This document shows positions 58,076 to 64,000 of a stretch of 64,000 nucleotides of DNA, in pieces. Positions within the stretch are counted from its first letter, which is position 1. Each line of letters starts with the position of its first letter. The DNA comes from Lepas anatifera (lineage: Eukaryota; Arthropoda; Thecostraca; Lepadidae), in assembly GCA_034440635.1 (NCBI GenBank), contig JAOTON010001528.1:482501-546500 (forward strand). The letters run 5' to 3'. Position numbers and translations under genes: made by a program. The notes under the pieces were generated by a model. The model saw only the letters and a program-made list of their open reading frames with translations. It did no database searches and was not told the DNA's origin.

Positions 58076-59430
58076 AGGAGTGTTCCCTGGGTCGGGCAGG
58101 GGTGGATAAAGGCGGGGTAATTTGAAAAGTAGCCATACCTGAAAGGCTGGGTAATTTGTGTCTTCCCCCACAATTTTGCCTCCCTGAATCTGCCTCTGAT
58201 ATAGTTTTGGCATTTGAGCACTTTGCTTGATATCAGAGATATCACACTGTACCTGGCGTGTGAATTCTCGCAAAAAGGAGGATATGTAAAAATTCATATA
58301 ATTTCCTCCCAATTTCTGGCCCTAAAACCGCCCTTCAATTTTTTATTTCGCCTAAATGAGAGGTATGAACATTTCCAAGCAATTTCTTGTCAATCCATAT
58401 TAGTTCCATGAATATCAAGCCCAGAGACAAGAGTTACGGATGATCTAAAAAAGGCATTAATTTTGTATATTTTGAACGCCCCTGCCCACGATTTCCATAT
58501 TTTGTAATGTTTTTTTTTCAAAATGGAGTTTAGCGCAAGAGAAATTGATTGCACTTTGAATTTTTAAAATCGGCCGGGTAGATTTCGAGATCTTAGGGAT
58601 GGGGGCAGAATCTGCCCCCCCCGTTGGAAATAGGGGTAGCCGGGAGCCCGTTGGAAATAGGGGTAAGCTTCTGAACTCATGGAGTGCCGACCCAGAGGAG
58701 AGTCTTGTCATTGCGCTATTTCTGACAACAGGTCCAAGCTGAGATATTTCAAGAGCGATATTTCCGCAGCTGAGTCGGATGTTGTTTCAGCCGCTTCCCC
58801 TGGCAGACTAATTGAACAGGCTGATCCGCGTTGCTATGGATACCAGGTTTACTACTTAACGACGGCACACTTCTGCAACTGCAAGCTTCCTGTCGGACGA
58901 ATTATGGCAATCACTCCAGATGGGAGCATCTGCACACGGGCCGTGACAGCTGCGATATCTGAGGAGATTGATGCTCCCGATCAGCGGTGCTTAGAGTCCA
59001 AGCCACTGCTCTCCTCCGTAAATCCGCACCTTACGTCTCCGAGTTTTACAATCAGTATCATATTGGTGCTTGACAAGAAATTTGGTCCCGGTGCGGTGGC
59101 TGGGCGGCGAATTTAGATTGTTAGGTTTGCTTGTGGCTCCGTTCATTAAAATTAAGCCATTCGACCCTTTTGCTTCTCTTTTGAATCGAGTTTGCTCTTT
59201 TCGTACCCAAAATTTTGGAAGCCTTGCTACAGGGCACATTCGCGTATGTGCGGAGGGAAATAACAGCCTGATGGGCAGGTGTCCGTCGTTACTGGATCAA
59301 GGATCGCAGGGTGAGAGGGCATTGGCAACTTCACACGTCTCTGAAGTTTCGAGGTTGAAGGCGATGACCACTGGTCATAGTTCGCGGAAAGATAGGTATT
59401 TTATTTATTTTCGCTATTTTAGGGCTTGCA
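58076..59430. other. Unannotated sequence with an unassigned open frame
   Basis: The plus strand has a 145-codon ATG-started frame at 58679-59116 and an overlapping 182-codon frame at 59070-59618. The first has an acceptor-like CTATTTCTGACAACAG inside it. I recognise no domain in either, and frames of this length are expected by chance. Confidence 0.3.
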
Positions 59431-59965
59431 AATTTTCCCCTAGCACTTGCATTGACGGGGAGGGGCAGGCACCCACGTCCTTGTTTTTTTTCGGAGACAG
59501 AATAAAACGATGGCGCTATGCGCCGCCGTCTTGCTGTACCTTTTTTCTGATCATTTTGACAACTTCACTCCAAATTTTACGGTTGGGTCATCCCTGGTCA
59601 GTTCACCAGTGCAGGTAAAGTGACCTCACCTAAAAAAAGTTTAAAATAGCATGGGTAAGAACATAGTGAAATCATCTATTCAAATTCATATCACATAATG
59701 GGCCCATCGAGTACTACAAAATATATTCCGGGATTTTTTATATTGACGACCTTGGGTCTGGTACGAGCCATGACCTCTCCATTGGAAATACATGGGACAA
59801 ACGGTTTAAACTTAATAACTTTGTAATGGATGGTAGTACAGCGTTTAGTTGAACGGTATTGGGTTTTTCTTACCCTTTCGCTTTTGATGATATACATTGT
59901 GCCCTAAATTGACCTTGGTCCGACCTTAGCTAAGGTAAAACCCTAGATTTGACCTAGCATGGCCG

Positions 59966-60006
<41 letters not shown>

Positions 60007-60330
60007 CAACTTAAAGTGCTGAGAGGATTACAATGGTCTAGCTTGTTTTGCTCAACTAGCAAAACAAACTACTACTAGTTCAGATGTAATGACTGTAAAA
60101 ACCTTCATTTACATGTTATCTCCATGGTGGCATGCCTTGATGTCTAGTGACTTTAAATCTGGCGTGTAAAAATGGTTCAAGTGTTTGCTATAGAGATTGA
60201 GATGAGCTATCCACCGCCGTTAACTGGCTTTCGCTCTCTAGCGTGGTCCTCGAGATATTGGGGGGGGGCGTGCACCCGCCCACCGTCAAAGCGAAGGTGG
60301 CTCACACCCCCGTCTATGCGCGTGTTAGGT
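59431..60330 (+). mobile_element. TTAA-type MITE, family F1, decayed copy c
   Basis: Positions 59560-59830 align with F1 copy a (CAGTTCACCAGTGCAGGT, TTCCGGGATTTTTTATAT-like words). The right end at about 60255-60330 has GCGAAGGTGGCTCACACCCC. A (TA)n array sits inside. Ends are diverged. Confidence 0.6.
59969..60001. repeat. (TA)n microsatellite
   Basis: TA array inside the decayed F1 copy. Confidence 0.95.
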
Positions 60331-61074
60331 TTTTCTAAGCTCCGTAAGGCGACACATGTTTTTTATATGTAAATTTTCAAATCAAGTTATTCAAATTTCA
60401 TTTGTGTTATTTCAAATTAAATGTTATTCAAATAGTCAAATTTAAGTTATTCATGAGGAAAAATCCTCATCTGCTTATTTCTGGCACTTGGTGAAGGTAA
60501 TCCAGTGAAAGTATGCAATAAACTTGCTCCGCATTCCCTGATGAATGGGTATAGCGCCGATCCTTTTCCACCCCACCTTTACACGGCTGAAAATTATCGC
60601 ATCCTCATTTGAAATCCGCATGACAGCTTTGGTGAAACACGCACACACCTCCTGCCTAATGCAAGAAACTAAAAGGTCCCGTTCCACTCATCCATGAGCG
60701 CAGTGCCTGCACTATTTGTCATGACTAGTTAAATCGCGACGAGGGCGTGATGCACTCAACAGAAGTGGCTTGATGAACGGCACAGCACGTCTGCGAACAC
60801 AGCGCGGGTTCCCACGCATGAGGGAGTGGAGCTCTAGCTCCACGCGGAAGTCGGGCCCGGACTTGTTTTCCAGGAGCGATCCATCACACACACGCAATCG
60901 ATTCAACAGCTCATGGGTTTTCGATCAGCCAACCCACTCATTGAAATTGAATAAACAAGCAACAGATGTCTTGGTTAATCTCTGATATCGTGGAGTTTGG
61001 CCAAAGCTTTGATAAGCAAACAGTTAGATCATACATGATTGCGTAAGCAGGGCTCTGATTTACACTGGTAGGAG
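60331..61074. other. Unannotated, with coding-like minus-strand traces
   Basis: Minus-strand open frames at 60712-60906 and 60475-60687 have protein-like composition, but no domain or paired splice sites that I can support. Confidence 0.3.
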
Positions 61075-61330
61075 GGAAGACGTTATCCCCCCTATTTCAC
61101 AGACGGCAATAAACTGCCGCACACAGTGCCACCGTGCTTCGTATACCTGTTACTTGCTCTTTTCCCGCATCTCGTAGTATGATTAGGCCCAGCTCATCTC
61201 AGGTCATGTCACCAGTCCCTGCAAGTGACGTAGCCTAAAAAATATAGGTGCAGCAGGCAAACAGACTTAATTTATCGATCTGGGATTCGTATCTCATAAT
61301 AAGGTAACCGAGTAATGTAACTTGTGGTAA
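61075..61330 (+). mobile_element. F1-family MITE, decayed 5' part
   Basis: Contains the F1-like succession CTCATCTCAGGTCATGTCACC, CAGTCCCTGCAAGTGACGTA and CCTAAAAAATATAGG, much diverged. No right end was found. Confidence 0.4.
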
Positions 61331-61950
61331 GTGGTATATGTTGATGCAGGTAGTAATGAAGGCTGATGGTAATGAAGATGAAGAGCTAAGCCTCAAACCA
61401 AGTTTTGCATTGGGATACCAAGTTCAAAACTGATGCCAAAGAAAAAGTGCACGAGTGGTAAGTTTGGATTGCAAAGGTAACCGCTTTTGGAAATCATTTC
61501 TTAACACTTTGCCGATTTAGATACATCACTAAAACAGGCCCATGCGTTTTTTCTGTCCCTCAAAATAAATAGCCCCATTCTTTACTGCTGAGTGCAAAAT
61601 TATTCTATAAAAATATACTCGTCCTTGGAAAATTCAGTACAAACGGCTGTAAGCCCAGCCAGTCATGGATATAGAGACGCTGACAAACACCGGACAAGTT
61701 TTACGTCATTTGATGGAAAACACAAAACTCATGACGCATGAGTATTCCCTTCCGCATCTTAATTTCTGCTTGAGAAGGTTAACTCATTATTACCAAAATA
61801 GAACCTTAATGTGACACGTATTGACTGAAAAATGCCTTTTATTTACATTCTTCACACTCATAGCCACATGGAGTTCCCAGGAAGTGGCCTAGGATAGAGC
61901 CATCGCCAAAACACTATAGGTTGCGTATTTTAGATCCTTACAGCGATCAT

Positions 61951-61977
61951 AACGTGGTAAGTGGAACTTACCACGTT
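61951..61977. repeat. Perfect 12-bp inverted repeat
   Basis: AACGTGGTAAGT and ACTTACCACGTT are separated by three bases. It lies just left of the F1 copy b border. It may be a chance palindrome or a binding site. Confidence 0.7.
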
Positions 61978-61987
61978 TAGATGTATC

Positions 61988-62887
61988 TTATCCCTCGGCC
62001 CGATGGGGGTATTTGAACACCCCCTCGAGTTTTTTTAGCAGCAAAAAAATGGTGGTGCGAACTGCCGCCGCGCTTGGTACACCTTATCCCTGATCAATTT
62101 TTTTCAGATTTTCCCAAAATCTTAAGGCTGGGTCTTGTCAGTTCAGGTCACCAGTGCAGGTCAATTGGCCTCACCTCCAAAAAATTAAGATAGCATAAGT
62201 AAAAACAGGGTGAATTACCTAACCTAGCCTAACCTAAGCTTTCCACTGGAAATGCACGTCGGTAACAGGAATTAACCGAAAAATAGCTCTATTTCTGTAG
62301 ATACAACACAAAAAACCTTCCTGCTCTCCAAATCTTAGTATCCCAGGCCCCTCTCTAGGCTCATGTTGAACGCATGACCCTGCGACCCCTATGAGGTCAT
62401 CTGGGACTACTTAAGCAGGTTTTCAGGCTTGGGTCAATAACTTCGCTGTAAATGATGATACAGTTTTTATCTTGATATCATGACGTTTTGATTATTATTG
62501 CGAGTCGATTGATATGCATATTGACTGTTAGGTCCGATGGTTACCTTCACCTAGCCTTAGGTTGGTCCATCCTTATGGTTTAACCTAGTATGGGCATATC
62601 TTAAATCATTTGATTCACCGCAACGAGAGGAAGCAAATTGTGTTTAAACCTTAATTCTAACTCAACTCTTTCAGACGACAGTCCCCAGAAACTCTTCTCT
62701 AACCTGTCATGGCTTCAACATTGCACTGAGCCAAAAAATGACAAATATAGTTTATTCATCGATCTTTTAGCTGTCCATCAGATTTGCGCTTAATCTTTAA
62801 CCCGAACAGCAGCCAAGAAGCAGGGGGTGTTTGAAACCCCCTCAATGGGGTAAAGGTGGCACTGAAGCCCACCGGGTCGGGTGTTAA
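61988..62887 (+). mobile_element. TTAA-type MITE, family F1, copy b
   Basis: Begins TTATCCCTCGGCCCG and ends CGGGTGTTAA. The interior parallels F1 copy a (26216-27274) from CAGTTCAGGTCACCAGTGCA to AGGGGGTGTTTGAAACCCCC. Non-coding. Confidence 0.75.
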
Positions 62888-63144
62888 GCAATTATTCTAA
62901 TTGTACCAACGTGCACTTTTAGCAGATCAAATAATATGACCTGGCGGCGCAAAATGACCTGAGATGAAACAAAATTGAAGATTTAGATTTCTGAAAAACC
63001 AATGACGCATAATGTATGCCAAGCACAACAGCTCTGAGATACATCAACTTTTATCAGAAAATATTGTCGTGGTCTTCGACGAGCCTCCCCTATCCCAGAT
63101 GGGGGAAGGTTAGGCTTATTGTTGAATATACAGCTGAGAAGGAA
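62888..63144. other. Unannotated, downstream of the glycine-rich gene
   Basis: No supported feature. Confidence 0.4.
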
Positions 63145-63150
63145 TTTATT
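63145..63150 (-). terminator. Polyadenylation signal AATAAA
   Basis: AATAAA on the minus strand, about 128 bases after the stop codon of the glycine-rich gene. It is the canonical hexamer at a usual distance. Confidence 0.5.
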
Positions 63151-63277
63151 CCGTAGCTTGCAGTGGCCAAACAAAATCTCGTCATGCAGCTTAATGTATT
63201 TGCGGTAATTAGTCATCAAAGATGGTAATCACCCTCAACATCATGCACATCATCACCGAGTGCACATCAGGAATTAA

Positions 63278-63544
63278 TTACCTGAATTTAATTCTCACTC
63301 CAGCTCCAACGCCATGATCGCGATCGAAATCAGTGGCAACACCAACGCCGACATCAACATTCTTGCCTCTGAAGACTCTGACTCCGACGCCTGGTGGGTT
63401 GCCTGAGACGCCGTAGCCGCCGTTGGCCGCTTGGCCGGCGACACCGGCGGCTGTTCCTCCCGCCGCTCCGCCTGACTTGCTACCGCAGGCGCGGCTGTGC
63501 GCGAGGAAGGCCAGCAGCATCAGGAGGGGCACACGGAGATGCAT
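63278..63544 (-). CDS. Small secreted glycine-rich protein, 88 residues
   Basis: The frame opens at ATG 63544 and stops at TAA 63278-63280. The first 19 or so residues (MHLRVPLLMLLAFLAHSRA) form a classic signal peptide with likely cleavage before CGS. The mature part is rich in glycine, alanine and valine, with only one cysteine. Its second half alternates valine and glycine with charged turns (VGVGVATDFDRDHGVGAG), as in extended beta-rich or antimicrobial glycine-rich proteins of arthropods; that comparison is loose. A 3' splice site, CTCCTTTTACCACCAG, ends at 63560. A donor, GAGCAG|GTATGC, at 63715/63714 would give a 155-bp intron in the 5' leader. AATAAA follows at 63150. The stop overlaps a possible donor (TTCAG|GTAATT), so an alternative longer product cannot be excluded. 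Confidence 0.6.
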   Translation of the reverse strand: MHLRVPLLMLLAFLAHSRACGSKSGGAAGGTAAGVAGQAANGGYGVSGNPPGVGVRVFRGKNVDVGVGVATDFDRDHGVGAGVRIKFR

Positions 63545-63559
63545 GACCGCTGACGGCAC

Positions 63560-63714
63560 CTGGTGGTAAAAGGAGTGATTGAGAGTTCTAGCTACAATTA
63601 TCTTCGCAAGAATAGCGTTAGCTTGAGATCAATTGTCTGCTTTTTTATGTGGTATTTTCAAAAGTAGGACGGTATAAAGCGAACTGTATTCGCTGTTCGG
63701 AAAATTAGCATACC
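63560..63714 (-). other. Predicted 5' UTR intron of the glycine-rich gene
   Basis: Bounded by donor CAG|GTATGC and a pyrimidine-rich acceptor CTTTTACCACCAG, 155 bp, in the orientation of the coding exon. A first exon would end at 63715. If transcription instead begins inside this interval, no intron is needed. Confidence 0.4.
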
Positions 63715-63715
63715 T

Positions 63716-64000
63716 GCTCGGAACTCACGAGACTTGCGTTTGAATGCGGGCTCATTTTTTTCTTCTTCCAAAATCCAGTCGGCACGGTGACACATACATT
63801 TTCCACATGTGCAATCTAGATGTATACAGTTGAATTAATCATGGGATGAGCTGTTTCTAGTTTTTAGCTTTCTCTCGCCGCGGAGTTTCCAATTTTACCT
63901 CTTGTTTATGCGTTGCGGAGTATGGAGTTGCTTTGAGGGCAGTTCACCTCAACCACTTGTAATACCGATGTGTAACTAACGATGAACTGCACCTATTCTG
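63716..64000. other. Upstream region of the glycine-rich gene
   Basis: May hold the first non-coding exon and promoter. No TATA box or other motif could be assigned. Confidence 0.3.

Noticed and set aside
58679..59618. 145- and 182-codon overlapping plus-strand frames
   Set aside because: Lengths are within chance expectation for 64 kb. No domain, promoter or consistent splicing was seen.

Overview
This is a gene-poor stretch of a metazoan nuclear genome. The support is GT-AG introns that keep the reading frame, tRNA-derived SINEs, two classes of non-LTR retrotransposon, a Penelope-like element, several MITE families, long microsatellites and CpG-rich promoter-like islands. There are no prokaryotic operons. 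The repeat types suggest an invertebrate, perhaps an arthropod with a large genome; I cannot name the species. Most of the short open frames are chance. Layout: 1-7.5 kb, mostly unannotated sequence with one SINE and one short GC-rich MITE. 7.5-9.6 kb, two long inverted repeats separated by (TA)n arrays; the second carries Penelope-like 3' ends with a hammerhead-like core. 10.7-11.6 kb, a poly(A) tract with 708 uninterrupted A. 11.7-12.9 kb, a CpG island. 16-19 kb, a transposase fold-back and a TTAA-flanked MITE. 22-23.4 kb, the 5' end of a minus-strand gene below a CpG island with three E2F-like sites. 24.6-27.6 kb, an expanded GGGCC-rich repeat array holding another MITE. 30.4-35.6 kb, a decayed CR1-like LINE interrupted by an ORF1-only element and abutted by a TA-flanked MITE. 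28.7-29.4 and 37.0-37.9 kb, an inverted pair of one repeat, where one copy shows the empty site of a SINE present in the other. 37.9-38.1 kb, a broken ubiquitin-specific protease exon. 39.9-51.3 kb, more TTAA MITEs rich in AGGTCA half-sites, and two tandem arrays. 50.0-56.4 kb, a five-exon minus-strand gene for a 199-residue Myb/SANT-like protein whose introns are full of MITEs. 57-62.9 kb, nested tandem repeats and MITEs. 63.3-63.7 kb, a small secreted glycine-rich protein gene. The host genes found are therefore three plausible minus-strand genes (22.9, 56.4 and 63.5 kb) and one pseudogene exon. They were found by pairing splice sites with reading phase, and none is backed by transcripts. 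No pathway links them.
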